Program-made: the position numbers and the translations under genes
Origin: Cymbidium sinense
Taxonomy: Eukaryota > Streptophyta > Magnoliopsida > Asparagales > Orchidaceae
DNA: 64,000 nt
Direction of reading: 5' to 3'
Assembly: GCA_021442155.1 (NCBI GenBank)
Contig: CM038215.1
Coordinates: forward strand, 209,802,982-209,866,981
The notes under the pieces: model-generated
Seen by the model: the letters and a program-made list of their open reading frames with translations, nothing else
Database searches by the model: none
Told to the model about the DNA's origin: nothing
Shown here: one piece after another, positions 1-13,489 of the stretch
Numbering within the stretch: the stretch's first letter is position 1
How the letters are laid out: each line of letters opens with the position of its first letter

Positions 1-3000
1 CAAATTTCATTCAACCCAATTTGGACCAAATCAATGATTTTGATCATCTCTAAAAATTATTGATCAATCACCAATTGCAAACAATTGAATCCAATTACCA
101 ATTTGAGCCTTTGACCTAAGTTGACCCAAATTAACCTAAAGGGCCTTGTTGAGCCAAAACTTGATTTAACCCAAATTGTATCAATTCAATGACTACAATA
201 ATTCCCTAATTGATGATTGAACACTTTTAAATCATCAATTGAAGCTAATTTAACCAACCCAAACCAATTGACCTATTTAGCCCAAATTTACCTTAAGTGG
301 TCAAATTGAACTAATATTCAATCTAAACTAAATTAATTTAAATCAAATCCTTCAACCATCTTCTAATGATGAATCAAACATGACTTAACCTTTAATTTAT
401 TTCAATTTGGTAAATTTAACTAAATTGGTCAACTTAATCCATTTAGCCCATATGAACCCATATGAACTCATGTGAGACAAATTCAAATCCAATTCAATTT
501 AAACTAAATCAATTACACCATTAAGTTTTAAATCACCATTTGAACCTAATCAAATAGTCCCTTATATCCAATTTGGTCAATTGGTCAACTTAACCTAATT
601 AGATCCAAATTTACCTATATGGATCCAATTGAGCCAAACCCAATTAAACTAACACCAAACCCAACCAACTTGGCATGACACATCCTTGGACCCCCCCTTG
701 ACTAGGCAAAGTGAGCCCAACCCAAGGAGAACCTAGTTTAGCCCAAACTAAGTGAACAAAGTGATCTAAATAAGATAAAATCTGCATTTGGGTGGTCCAC
801 CAACCTCCTTGGGCCATGATAGTCCCCCTTAGTACTACTTGAGCAGGGCCATTTAACCAAGCTGACCCAAAGCTATCTCGCCTAGCCATTGACCAAGAAG
901 AGGTCACCCTCACCATGGCTAATCTTTGGTTCAGCCACCATGCCATGTCCCCTTCAACTCTGGACACTAAGCTCCCCTTGCCATTGGAGAAGATCAACCT
1001 TACTAGTCCTATGCCCCAAATGGCCCTACCCACTAAATCGCCAGTTTCCATGGCTTAAACCACCCTTTTGGTTGGTTCACTTGGGAACGAGAGTATGCAC
1101 CTCCTCCAGCATTTCAAACTCAATACACAAATTCCTTACAGCTTTAAAGCCAAGCATCCACATTCTTAAACCTCTTGAGGCACCTTATCATTGGTGAGAC
1201 TTAGCTTTCCCTCAGCCCGAATGTGTCTCATACCCAACTCCACCAAAACTTTACCTACCTAAATTATCTTTTTCTACAACTTCCTTTAACTTAAGTGAGT
1301 TGAAAGAAATCAAAAATCACTTGATTTAAACATAAGATGGTTCGAGACCAATTTTGATGAGGTTCGTAGTGGCATTTGATCCATAAGCCAATCGACGGGG
1401 AGGAAAAGTGTGGTTTCATCAACAAGACTTCGTTTCTACCAAACAAAGCTACATAATATGTTGGGCCATCGGTCTTGCACTTTGACAAGGTTATTTCTCC
1501 AAAATTATGGAATGACCATTAGCTGTTGGTCTTTTATGAAGTGAAGTGTTGTTTGGGGTGAATTAAATCATAGGATCCCTTTAGAATCACCCTTTGATGA
1601 TTTTGGAATTAAATTCACTATGAAATAAGCTCCAGTGAGCTTGAATTAAGGGGCAAAAGATGAATGAAATTTGTCTCTCACTAGAGATTGATGATAGATC
1701 ATTAGCCGTACATTAGATGTTACTAGAATGGATGGCTATGATTAGTTATATTTTATTTTATAAATTTATCCTATTAAAACAATGGGATTAATCATGGCCA
1801 TTCAATTTGTTAGTCAGTGTGCACATGTGATATTTTAAATAATGAACTATGCGGTGCCACATTATAGGCACTGCCATGTCAGCCTTGATGTAAAGCTGAT
1901 TGTGTAAATTGATTAATTTGATCCAAAAATCTAATTAAATGTCTTAAACTTTAAAAAAATTATAATTAATTATAAAAAATCTATAAAAATGCAAATAACT
2001 CATATATAGAAAGCTTAGACATAGGAGAATTTAGAAAAAAAAATAAAAGCCCTAATTTTTATTAAGTGTATAATGACTAATTAAGGTTTGAAAAATTTTT
2101 AATTAATGGAATTAAGCCCTAATTACTTGGCTAACTAATGTGGAACTTTAGGTGATTCTTCCATGGAATGACTTTCATCTCCCATAATGTTTTCAAGTTA
2201 ATTTGGTTGGGTAATTTGGGGAATCCAATTTTTTGAACCCTAAAGGGTCATTTTATCCATTTAATAAATTTATATAATAAGAAAAATTATAAAAATTATT
2301 GTGGAGCCTTAAAATACACTCTAGAATGTTAATCGTGTTTAGAAAAAAATAATTAAGGCCACTAGTTTTATTTATTCCTCAAAATCACCATTAATGGGCA
2401 TTTATTAATTATCTTAGGATTTAGAAAATTGATAATTAATTGCCTAGATCTCTAAAAAATGTGATCAATCTCTTTTTATGCTCAATCAACAAAGAGGTTT
2501 TCAATGAGATCAAAATTCTCAATTTGGTTTGATGTAATTTGAGTGTAATTGATGATTTTGAAATTTTTTGATTTTTTCAATTAGTCTTAAATATAAGCCC
2601 AATTGCATTAGAACTTTTAAATCATGTTTTTTTCATGCTTATTTATGTTTGGTAATTTTTTCATAATGGGCTTATGTTTAAGGTATAATTTAATTTTGGG
2701 CTCTTTTGGGCTTAATTGAGTAAAATAATTAATTAAATTTAATTAATTTATAAAAGTCACTTCAATTATTTTTAAATCACTTAATGAATAAAAGTGGATT
2801 AAGGGATAATGCTAGACTATTTGTCTCTTTAATTGGTTTAAATAAATCAAATTTTAAAATTGATGCTTAAAGAATTTGATTAGGCTTAAGTGTAATTATC
2901 TTCATCTGAATAGCCTTAGGACTTAGTGGCTTTAAGTAGGTTGTTTGGTGATGTTTAGTTGTTTTTCTTCAATCATTCTTTAAATATGTATTCCATATGT

Positions 3001-3402
3001 TTTATGCATTCATGTTTGAAGAAATAAAAAAATAGAGAGAGAAAAATAGATTTGATTAATTGCATGCCTTGAATTAATCATGTGGCTATTATCACTTATA
3101 AATCTTAAATTATTTTCTCTAATAAATTTAAGTATTTATTAGTGTAAATCCAAATTAATTATGATAGATAAAACATAAATCTATACTTATATGTATGATC
3201 TACATGCTTGAAAGGTATATAGTTTTGGCATCATGTGAGAACAAAACTTTAAATAATCCTAAGGGGGTCTTAGATTACCTCAGTTCCCCAATTTAATAAT
3301 TGTGTGTACCTTAAAGTTTGTAATGAAATACATTGTAAAATTAAATTATTTTTAAATCTTCAATGATCTCAAAATTTTTTATAATTTATTATTATACTTA
3401 TA

Positions 3403-3438
<36 letters not shown>

Positions 3439-4465
3439 TTTACAAATACTTAGTGTGGACATCTGAGGAGTGTGAAACTTTAAGTAGTCCCAAAGTCGTC
3501 TTAGATTATCTCACTTCTATGGTTTAATAATGGCACATACTTGTATAAATTCAACATACTAATATGTGTATTTATGTATAAAGAATTTATAAATTATCTT
3601 TCCTACAAAACTCATACATGATTTATAAGTACATGTATATTTAAATTCTAAATTAAATAGAAATAAATAAAAATATATCAATCTATTCATGCATCAATGT
3701 GTGGTTCTAAGTGATACATATATACGTTAAGTATAATCACTTTTTTTAAATAAGCCATTTGTTTAAATGAATATTAAGAAGTGATGAAGCAAAGTTAAGA
3801 AAATACTACCAAATGAACTATAGTTTAAATCGATTAATCTTGAGATGTCTTTCATATTTTTATAATAACATTTTAGTCAAATCCAAACATTAGACTTAAT
3901 AAAAATTTCTTAATGCTTCATTAAGATGATTAAAAAGTATAAATACACCTTTAGATTTGACTTAAAGTTAAAGTTTGAGGTGGATTCCACTCCTCTTCTT
4001 ACTCTCTAAAACTCTAAATTTAAGTGAAATTAGAAGAAATAAAGTGAAATATAAAATTCATTCCATGAAATCACTAATCACTTAAATTACAATCACCCTT
4101 AATGGTGAACTTAAACACCAATTTTCATACCATAATTTTAATATCAAAGCTTAGTTTTGTCATCCCACACTAACCTTAACAAACACTCTAGTGTTCTAGG
4201 TTACCAATATTAGAGTTAAGTTAGGATGGTATTTTATTGTGGATTAATTCTTTATTTTGTGATGTAACAATTTAGATTGGATGTTAAGGTGTATGTGTGT
4301 AGTCTGGATAATATGATGACATTAGACTAATATTATTTTCTGTAGGGGGTTGTGCTTAAGGGACTGTTGTAATAGAAATTATAAATCCCATATGCTTTCA
4401 GGTACTACTTAAGTCCCTAAGCATAATCCATTAGGGAAGGTGGGTTTGGTGATCCAAGGCAAGAA
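1..4465 (+). mobile_element. Giant gypsy-type LTR, copy A, left part (interrupted)
   Basis: No coding capacity is visible. The stretch is AT-rich with many short variants of gacccaaattgacc in the first 650 bases, then a somewhat GC-richer part (about 640-1250), then very AT-rich DNA. It aligns by eye with copy B at an offset of about 5.46 kb: blocks at 1965-2100 and 7425-7560, 2470-2540 and 7950-8010, and 4330-4460 and 9770-9900 share order and wording. The same landmarks occur in the LTRs of the structurally defined element at 37011-55992 (for example near 40430-40600), so this is read as LTR sequence of a related family. Its true 5' end lies left of the window. It breaks at 4465, where another LTR begins, and appears to resume at 11695. 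The family assignment rests on manual comparison. Confidence 0.7.
3406..3435. repeat. (TA)n microsatellite
   Basis: About 15 uninterrupted TA units lie inside LTR copy A. Similar TA runs sit at comparable LTR positions elsewhere in the family (near 8788). Confidence 0.95.
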
Positions 4466-7400
4466 ATGACCTCACTTTTAGTGAGGTTGACAACCCTCCT
4501 CTTAAACCTAGGACTTAATCTAGGCATTAAGGTTTTGTTAACCTCAAGTGAGGTTGATAATCACCATAATCTTAATAATTAGGATCTCCAATCTTAGATC
4601 AAGAGCTTCCAAAATAGGCACTTAGGATATGACTAATAACTAAGTGTCCAACCTAAACTAAATTAGAAATGAAAATAATAAATATGAAATTAAAACTAAA
4701 TTGAAAAGGCCAACACATTAAGAAGAAAACCTAGGGTAGTTTAGTAGGCCTAACATAACCCAACTAGATTAAATGAAACTCAAATAAAACTCAAATCTAA
4801 TAGAATTTAATAGAAGTATAAATCAAATATATTTGATTTGAAATCTAAATTCAATTGAACCTGGATTGAGATAATTGGGTTTGGTTAGCTCAATTAACCA
4901 ATTCAAGCTAAAAATCATTTAAATCAAGGTAAATCATATGAAATCAAAATTAAATCAAATCAAGCCAAACCAAAAACATAGAATTGATGCATAAATCTAA
5001 ATGAACCCAAAAATAAATCTAGATGAGATCCAAGATGATCAATTAGGTCATTTGACATAGAGTTGACTCATGTTGGCCCCACCAAGTCAAAAGTCAAACT
5101 AGTCAAAATTTGATCAATTTAAGTCATCTTAAATGCTCAAGTTTATTAAATTGATATAATAAAATATAAAACAAAAAAAATCTAAATTCAATGATGACTC
5201 AGATAGCTTAATAAGGTTTCTTAGTTTAAGTGAACCCAAAATGGACCCTATTGAACCTAAACTCAAAATAAATTAAAATTAATTTAAATTAAATATTTTA
5301 AAATAGTTTAGAATCATATTTGAACATAATTTGAGCTTTTTATGGGTTTTATTTGACCAAATTATTCATTTGGCTCAAGCGAAGCCAATTTGATCCATTA
5401 AGCTAAATTTGGGCCAAAATAGATCTAAATCAAATTAATTAAAATCAATTGCTCCAAATTATTTGAAATACTCAATCAAACATAATTTAAGCTCAAATAC
5501 ACTTTAATTTGGATTAGATTGGTCATTTGATCCAAGTGAACCCAATTTGACCCATTAAGCCCAATTTAGGTTAAAATGGGTTTAATTCAAAACTTAACTC
5601 AACCCAAATTTAACTATGTCAATGCCTACAGTAATTCTTAAGTTAATTATTGAGCATGACTCAACTCTCAATCGACCCAATTTAGCCATTTTGGTCAATT
5701 GGTCAAGCTGACCTGAATTGACCCAAATTGACTTATGTGAGCCCATAAAGCCAAAATCAAAATAAATTAAAATAACATAAGTTAATATTAAATCAAATTA
5801 ATTACTTCAATTCACTTTAAAAAATTAATTAAACTCAATTTAACCCTCATTTGGGTTCAATGTGTTCAATTTGGTCAATTTGACCTATAAACCTAAGTGA
5901 ACCCAAGTTGACCAAATAAGACCAATTCGCATCTAAGCAAAAATAAATCAAAATGAATCATAATTAATTAAACTTAATCACATTAAATAACTTAATAAAC
6001 ATGATTGAAGTCTAATTTAAACTCAAATTGGCCAAAACAACCCATTGGACCCAATTAAATTGGGTCAAGATGAATTCAAGTCAACCCAAACCAAATGAAA
6101 ACCCATTAAACCGTAGAAAATCTCATTACACATGAGCTGAGATCTCAGCCCATGGGAAAGAGAATTAAAATTCAAGAGTGGGGGATACGAAAGAGAGAAA
6201 AAAAATGCAAAGCTCCAAAATTTCTAATCACCTCACATCCCTTCTCATTACTCCACTTTTTGTCTTGGAGTGATTTTACCCAACCACTCCCCATAATGAA
6301 TTTTAGCTGCCACCCTATTAATAGCCACAACCCCCATAACACTTTTTTCATTGTGATTTTTGGCCATATAGGGAGAAGAGAGAGAAAAGGGGCAAAAAAG
6401 CTCTCTTTTTGGCATCAAACACCTTCTCCACATCTAAAGAAGTAAGACCAGCCCATCTCCCACCTTTTCCACTCACAAAATCACCAAATCAAGTATACTC
6501 CAATAAAATATGGTGGTGGTCAACAGCAAGGACAATCCAAGATGAGGCAAAGGAAGAGGATCATATGCGAGCTTTGACTTAAGGCAAGGAGCGAGTTCGA
6601 CATAGGAAATCTACTCAACGTTGGCTTGAGTGGTAATTTAAAAAAAACTTTTAGGAAAGCCATATGTTTTCATGTTTGTTCAAAAGTGATGTGATTCTAG
6701 GATTTTTTTTGCAGATCCATATTGCATTTTCATTTTGACCCTCCCGATGCAAAATAAATTGAATTTTGGCTAAGATCGCCTGAAGATTGTGAGATTTGGT
6801 GATGTTTGGGATAGACCCCATCCATCTAATCCTATTTGGCCTACCTCCCATGATGAAGACAACCTCCAGGCTATCCATTTTACTTCGATAAAATGGATGA
6901 CCATGATTAGATCTCATCTTTGATTTATTCTATAAGATCTGATCCAAAATATTAAAAAATTAGAAAAAAATAAAATACTGAACCAAAATATGCAAGTAAG
7001 GACTTTATGGATTTATCTTTTAAGAGCAATTCAATGAACTTAAAATCCCCAAATTTGGTATATTTTAGGAGTAATTTAAGTTTAGTGAAAATTATATTTC
7101 TTTAATTACTCTTAAAATACTAATCCCCAAGTTGAAAATTTCAAAATGAAACTTAATTTTATTGCCGAGCTATCATAAAAATTTCAAGTTAAATAGCCTT
7201 TTAGTTTAATAGTTATTAATTTTTGAAGTCAATTAGCTAATTTTAAATAAATAATTAATTAATAATTATAAAAATTATAAAAATTTATCAAAATAATTCA
7301 GATCACTTTAATAAATATTAAAGATCTTAAAAAAAGACTCTTTAGATCACACAAAATCATAAAATAATTAAATTAAAGTTTAATTAAGTATTAATTAATT

Positions 7401-10400
7401 ACTTTAATTATGTAGAACTTTTAGACAATTATAACTAATTATAAAAAAAAATCTAAAAATGTAAATAAACCCTCTATAGAAAGCTAAGATATAAAAAAAA
7501 TCTAAGAAAAATAAAAGCCCCAAATTTAGCAAGTGTACAAAGATTAGTTAGGGTTTGAAATTTCACTTAATTAGAATAATTAAGCTTTAATCACTTGCTG
7601 GATTAGCTTAAAATTTTGTGTGATAATCTTATGGGATGACCTTTGCCATAATTATTTAAGTTAATTTGCAAGGTAATTTGGGGGATTCAAATTTTCAAAC
7701 CTAATTTAGTCATTTTTATGAATTTATTAAAAAATTAAAATTAAGAAAATTATGAAATTAATTATGAAAGTTTAATTATGTATTAAAATAATAATGGTGA
7801 TCAAAGAAATTAATTAGGATCTCTGGTCTTAATTAGTTCTCAAAATCACTCTAAAGGATTTTTATTTAATTAATTAAATTATTAATTACTCTAGAACCTA
7901 AAATTTTCATAATAATTAGGGTAGAACTCCTAAAATTTTTATCAAATCCTCTTTGTGCTTAGCTAACAAAAAGGTTTTCAATGAAATTAAAGTCCCCAAT
8001 TAGTTTGGGGTGTTTTGAGTATAATTGATGATTATAGAGCTTTATCCATTTCCTTAATTAATTTTTAGTTATAAGCCTAATTGCATTAGGATTGTTACGA
8101 CATGATTATTTCATGTTTATACATTTTTTTTATAAATTTCTCATAATTTTTTGAGCATATACTTCAGGCTTAATTGATTTATGGGCTCTTTTAGACTTAA
8201 TTGATTAAATAATTAAGTTTAATTAATTCATAAAAATCATTTAAACTACTTTTGAATCACTTAAATAACAAAAATGGATCAAGTGATAACTTTAATAATT
8301 TTCTCTTCTCATTAGGATTAAATGATTTAAATGTCAAAAATCAACTCTTAATGAATTCGATTAGGATTAATAATGCTTAAATTCATGTGAATAACTTTAG
8401 GAATTAATAACTCTAAATATGTTATGTGGTGATATTTAATTTCTTTGCTTCATATATTTCATACACTCATGTTTCAAAAATAAAAAAATTTCATTTAATT
8501 GTATATTTTAAATTAATTAGTGTGGCTATTATTATTAATAAATATTAAATTATTTTTTTAATTAATAACTAAAATCTATTAATCAAAATGAAAATTAAAA
8601 TAAATAATTTAAATTTAAATTTAAAATCCTATATGTATGAACTACAATTTGAAAGTTATATAGTCTAGAAACCCGAAGTCATAGGGCTATTGGTTTAAAT
8701 GAGATCACGATCCCTCGTATCTCTGATATAAGAGTGACATGTACCTTAAGATTTGTAATGAATTACATAATAAGGTTAAATTATTATTATATATATATAT
8801 ATAAAGCATCTTAAAAATTTTTATAATTTCATCGTTATTCTTATATATGTATACATAGGTATATGAATTAACAAGTATATAGTTTGGACATCCCAGGGAG
8901 CGCTAGACTTTACGTAGTCCCAAGGGGCTCTCTAATTACCTCACTTCTCTAGTTTGATAATGGCACGTACTTGTATTATTTTATTATACTAATGTGTATG
9001 TGCATGTATAAGGTAAATTAAATTATTTTTCTTCAATAAAATTCATGCTTCATATCTCTTATATTAATTATTAATGAAAATACTTTAATTCATCCATGCA
9101 TTAAGCATGAAATAATCTAATAATATATACAATGTATTCATTAAATCTAGTCATTCAATTAAGTATGTTATCTAATTAAATAAATATTATGGGATGATGA
9201 AGCAAGGTCAAGAAAAATGTCATTAAATTAGCCATGATTTGGTTTATTAATCTTAAGATGTCTTTCATGTTTAGATAAAATCACATAACCCAAATCCAAA
9301 CACATAGCTTAATAGAAAAATTTATAACACATCATTAAGGTGATTAAAAGTCATGAAATTCATCTTTAGGTTCAACTTATGTTTAGGGATTAAGGTGGAT
9401 CTCACTCCTCCTTTCTCTCTTTAAAATTCTAAGTTTAAACTAAATAAAAAAATAAAAATAAAAAATAAAAATTAAGTGTTAAGTTTAAAATTCATCTTAA
9501 ATCATTAATCATTTAAAACATGATCAATGAGAAACTTGAACATTCATCATTAGCTAAATTTAAACATCAATGCCTAAATCTTTCATGCCACACTAAACCA
9601 TAGCACACACATTAGAATGCTAAATCACCGATCATAGTTTTAGGTTAGGTCGATGCTTTATTATGGTTGATTGACATTTTATTACATGATGTAATGTTTT
9701 AGACTGGATGTTAGGATTATTTGTGCATTAGTCTTTAAGGTTGGAAGTTATTTATTAGACTAATGATACCTATTGTAAGAGATCGTGCTCAATGGACTAC
9801 TATAATAATGAAAATTATGAATGCCTTCATTTGTAGGTGTTGCTTAAGTCTTTAAGCATAATCCACAAGGACAAGTGAGGTTGGTGACCTAAAGTAGGGA
9901 GCTAAGCCCTTATGTGTAAAATATAACTATTTGGTGTGAATGTATGTTAAGCTAACCTTCATTTTGCAGGTGTGGATAGATTTTCATTTCATAAAATATA
10001 ATTTTTGTAATAAGATTAGGATTAGAGCTATAGGGATTAAGATGAGTAGTGGCTAGAAGGCTTAAACATGGATGACCCTATGATGCCTAGAGTGCTCCAT
10101 GAAGTGAAGATAAAGACTAAGTTTGAATACCCCCATAGCCATATTCTCATTGTAAATTGTAATCTAGGCTATATAAGGGTAGAGCTCGGTTACCCAATTT
10201 TTTTCTTTTCAAGGTGGATGGCGGTACCTAGCAGCATTGGCCTTTTATTCTTTTATGTGATTATTATTTAATTTTTATGTTTACATTAATCGTGCAATAG
10301 AAATGATAAGCTTTTCATAGGTTTCTTAAAATGTAAATGTTTGATGTGTGTCCTAGACATGATAGGCTCTTTAGGAAAATTTAATTTTTCTATTTCAACT

Positions 10401-11694
10401 AATAACTTCAATTAAAATTTTAACTAACTCATAACCTCACCATAAAGCCTATGATCTTTAATCAACAAATAAAAGATATTTAGCAACCCCTTAGCTGAAT
10501 TCTTTTATGTTTCAACATCATGCATGCATATTGTTTCACACTTGCAGTAGAGGATCTCCACCTTTGCATGATAAGGGATAAGGCTTGGCCTTCGATAGCA
10601 ATCCCTTGTAGAGGAGAACACCCATTTCCCTTGATTTTTCTCATAACCAATTTTCATCATACATGTAGAAATAAATTCTCCTATCTAAAATTAATGAGCC
10701 AAAATTAAATAAAATTTATAAATCTTTTTGTATTATTTCAAGTTATAACTTTCATACCAATCATGACCTAATCTTATAGGGAGTGAGTTTAGTAATCTAG
10801 ATTATTTATTAATTAATAATAGCTTAGCTATATTACATTTACATAAGACTGGACAACATAGTTATAAATTATAGGAGGTGTTAGATGGCATATACTTCAA
10901 GCGGTTGTAAGTTCAAAAGAGTCAAGATTGGTTCATTCTCTTTAGTAGAAATAAACCAACTTATCCCACTTTTATTGAGTAGATTTAGGTCGAGCTTTTA
11001 ATTTATGCTAAAACATTTTAGATATAAGTTCAAGGGCTACTTATTTCTCTTTTGCTACTAGCATAAGTCCTCACCTCTTAGACATTTTCATAATATTGTG
11101 TTGATGGAATTTAAGTCCTGGCTTTCTAATAAAATTTCAACTCTAATAAATATAATTTCTTTCCTTCAAAAATATAAAGCATCATTATAGGATAGTTAAA
11201 GTATTCACTAGGTTTCTTAGTATCATGGATACTTCCTACTTATTATCCTTTGAAATACGTTGAGAACTCTTTCCATTTGAACTCTTCCCACTTGATTTCC
11301 AAAATTATCAAACCTTTGATATCAAGCTTTGAAATCCATAAAGATATTAGCCAATAAATTTAATCGAGAGTATTCTTAGAAGATTCACACCTCTTAAGAT
11401 GTAATTAAATATAGGGGCTTACCCCTATAAGGAACTTAAGAAGTTATTTTAAAAATAAACCTTGCTTTATCTCATCCATATGAAGGGAAAGATCTCTGGT
11501 ATATGTAGACTCATCAACCTTAGGAGTCCTTATTAGGTGATTGAGTCCATATGAAGTAGGGAAAAGATCTCTGGTAGATGTAGACCCATCTTTTGAGGTA
11601 GTATATTATTCCTTGATGTTGTACTCAATAATTTCAATAAGTATCTCCTAAGATTTGCATAGTATCTCTCATAACATTTTTACACACCACAACA
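4466..11694 (+). mobile_element. Giant gypsy-type LTR, copy B, solo-like, nested in copy A
   Basis: A stretch of about 7.2 kb begins with tgacctcactttt..gtgagg, repeats a similar motif at 4536 (tgttaacctcaagtgagg), and ends with accacaaca. The start resembles the TGTTGACCTCATTTTTGGATG start of the LTR at 37011, and the CA end fits an LTR terminus. Sequence left of it (ending near 4460) and right of it (gctaagcc at 11698) joins into the order seen uninterrupted inside copy B itself at about 9880-9910. This supports insertion into copy A. No internal region lies between A and B, so B looks like a solo LTR. The 5-bp flanks (aagaa or ggttt on the left, gggtg on the right) do not match clearly, so the target-site duplication is unproven and the start could be 4466 or 4536. 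Confidence 0.65.
8788..8803. repeat. Short (AT)n run
   Basis: A short AT dinucleotide tract in LTR copy B, at the position corresponding to the longer TA tract of copy A. Confidence 0.8.
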
Positions 11695-11731
11695 GGGTGC
11701 TAAGCCTTAATGTATGGAATAGAACTACTAA

Positions 11732-11768
<37 letters not shown>

Positions 11769-13446
11769 ACATCTATTTTGTAAGTGTAGTAGATTTTATT
11801 TTTTATAAAAATATAATTTTTATAATAGGTTTAAGATTAAAATAATGAGATTTAGGATGACCAGTGGTTATAAATCCTTGATCTAGAGGGCTTTATGATG
11901 CTTGGAGTGCTCAATAATTTTATTTAATCATAATTATAATCTGGGCTATATAAGGGTAGAGCTTGACTGCCCATTTTTTTTTCTAGGGTGTGTGGTGGTA
12001 CTTGGCCCCATTGTCCACTTATCCTTTTAATCGATGATGATTGTTTGGTTTATTTATATTAACTATGTAATAAAAATGGTATGCCTTTCTTAGGTTTTTA
12101 AAGTCTGAATATTTGCTATATGGCTTGGATTTGGCTCATTAAGGACTTAAACTTTTTTACCACATTAATCAACTATAATTAAAATTTTAATAACTCATAT
12201 CCTCATATTAAAGCTTAGAAATTTAATGAAGATAAAAGTTTTAGCATTCCCTTCACTATTTATTATATGCTATAAGATCATCCATGCATATTATCTCATT
12301 TCTTGCAAATAGGGGCTCTCCACTCTTGCGCAATATGAAATTAGGTTTGACCTGTGAGAGTAGCTCCATTATAGTGGAGAACACTGCTTCTTTCTAATTT
12401 AGCTAATAACTTTATTTCATCATGCATGTAGACATAAACCTTCCCATATCTTGAATAAAAAAATATTTAGTCAAAATAAAATAAAATTTATAAATTATAT
12501 TGCATCAGTTTAAGGCATAATTTTCATACCAATCATAAATTAGTCTCTTATGGAGTAAGTTTAGGATTCTAAATTCATTTTAATAAATAATAGCTTAGCC
12601 ATCATGTATTCATAAAAGATTGGCCTACATGATTTTGGATTGTATGAGGTATTAGCTGTCAGCCACTCTAGGCAGTTGTAAGTCCAAAAGAGTTAAGATT
12701 AGCTTACTTTCTCCAGTGGAAGTAAACGAACATATCCTAATTCTTCCAAGTAGAATTAAATCAAGCACTTAGCTGATTCTAAAGTATTTTAGATATAGGT
12801 TTAGAGGCTTCTTGTTTCTTATTTGCTATAATTATAAGTCCTCACATCTTAGGCATTTTCATAATCTTGTGTTGTTGGATCTTAGTCCTAGCCTTCTAAT
12901 GTAATATCAACTTAAATAATCATAATTATCTACTTTAAAATTATATGGCCTCACCATAGAATATATTGAAGTGATTCCTACTTATCATAATTTAGATTTT
13001 GTTAAGAACTCTTTCTATTTGAGCCTTTCCATTTGACTTTCCAATGATCGTTAATCATTTGGCATTAAACTATAAAATTTTTAGAGATACTAATTGACTA
13101 CTTTAATAAAAAATATTCTTAAAAAATTCCCATTTCTTAAGATGTATTTAACTATATGGGCTTGCCACTATAGGGAACTTAAAAACATAGCTTAAAATAA
13201 AATTTACTTTATTATATCCATCTAAAGTAGGAAAAATATCTCTAGTATGTGTAGGCCTATCACCTTAAGAGTACTTATTAGATGACCAAGTCCATCATAG
13301 AGTGATATTTCTACCTTTTGAGATAGTATATCATTCCATGATTTTGTACTTGATCATTTTAATAAGCACACCCCTTAAAATTGTGTGGTGTTGCTCATTA
13401 ACAATATTAAACACCACAGGCATTATTCTTGTAGAGAGGAAATGGA
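11695..13446 (+). mobile_element. LTR copy A, right part (resumed)
   Basis: This segment repeats the order found in copy B at about 9905-11690. Shared landmarks are gctaagcc..tatgtg, the block ggctatataagggtagagct (about 11945 against 10168), an inhibitor-free AT tract, and a terminal region with caccaca (about 13411). It is therefore read as the 3' portion of copy A after removal of nested copy B. The exact LTR end is uncertain and lies between about 13420 and 13446. The alternative, a 1.8-kb tandem duplication inside one LTR, is less economical because the repeated part begins exactly where copy A had stopped. Confidence 0.6.
11734..11765. repeat. (TA)n microsatellite
   Basis: A perfect TA run of about 15 units, placed shortly after the inferred B-to-A junction. 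Confidence 0.95.
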
Positions 13447-13452
13447 TTGGAT

Positions 13453-13475
13453 TCTTTAATGGTTATCATTTGCTA
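13453..13475 (+). promoter_or_regulatory. Possible degenerate primer binding site of element A
   Basis: Just inside the inferred LTR end, a stretch reading ttaatggttatcatttgct lines up loosely with the PBS of element E (gatgactccattggg at about 42364). The match is weak and the site is proposed mainly from position. Confidence 0.25.
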
Positions 13476-13489
13476 GAAGGATTCCTCTG

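Noticed and set aside
644..1197. Overlapping frames of 135 and 102 codons on opposite strands
   Set aside because: They lie in the GC-richer part of an LTR, have low-complexity Trp/Leu- or Pro-rich products, and show no domain. GC-richer LTR parts give chance frames.
9905..13420. 1.8-kb tandem duplication within one LTR
   Set aside because: The second unit is better explained as the remainder of copy A after nested insertion of copy B, since it starts where copy A had stopped.
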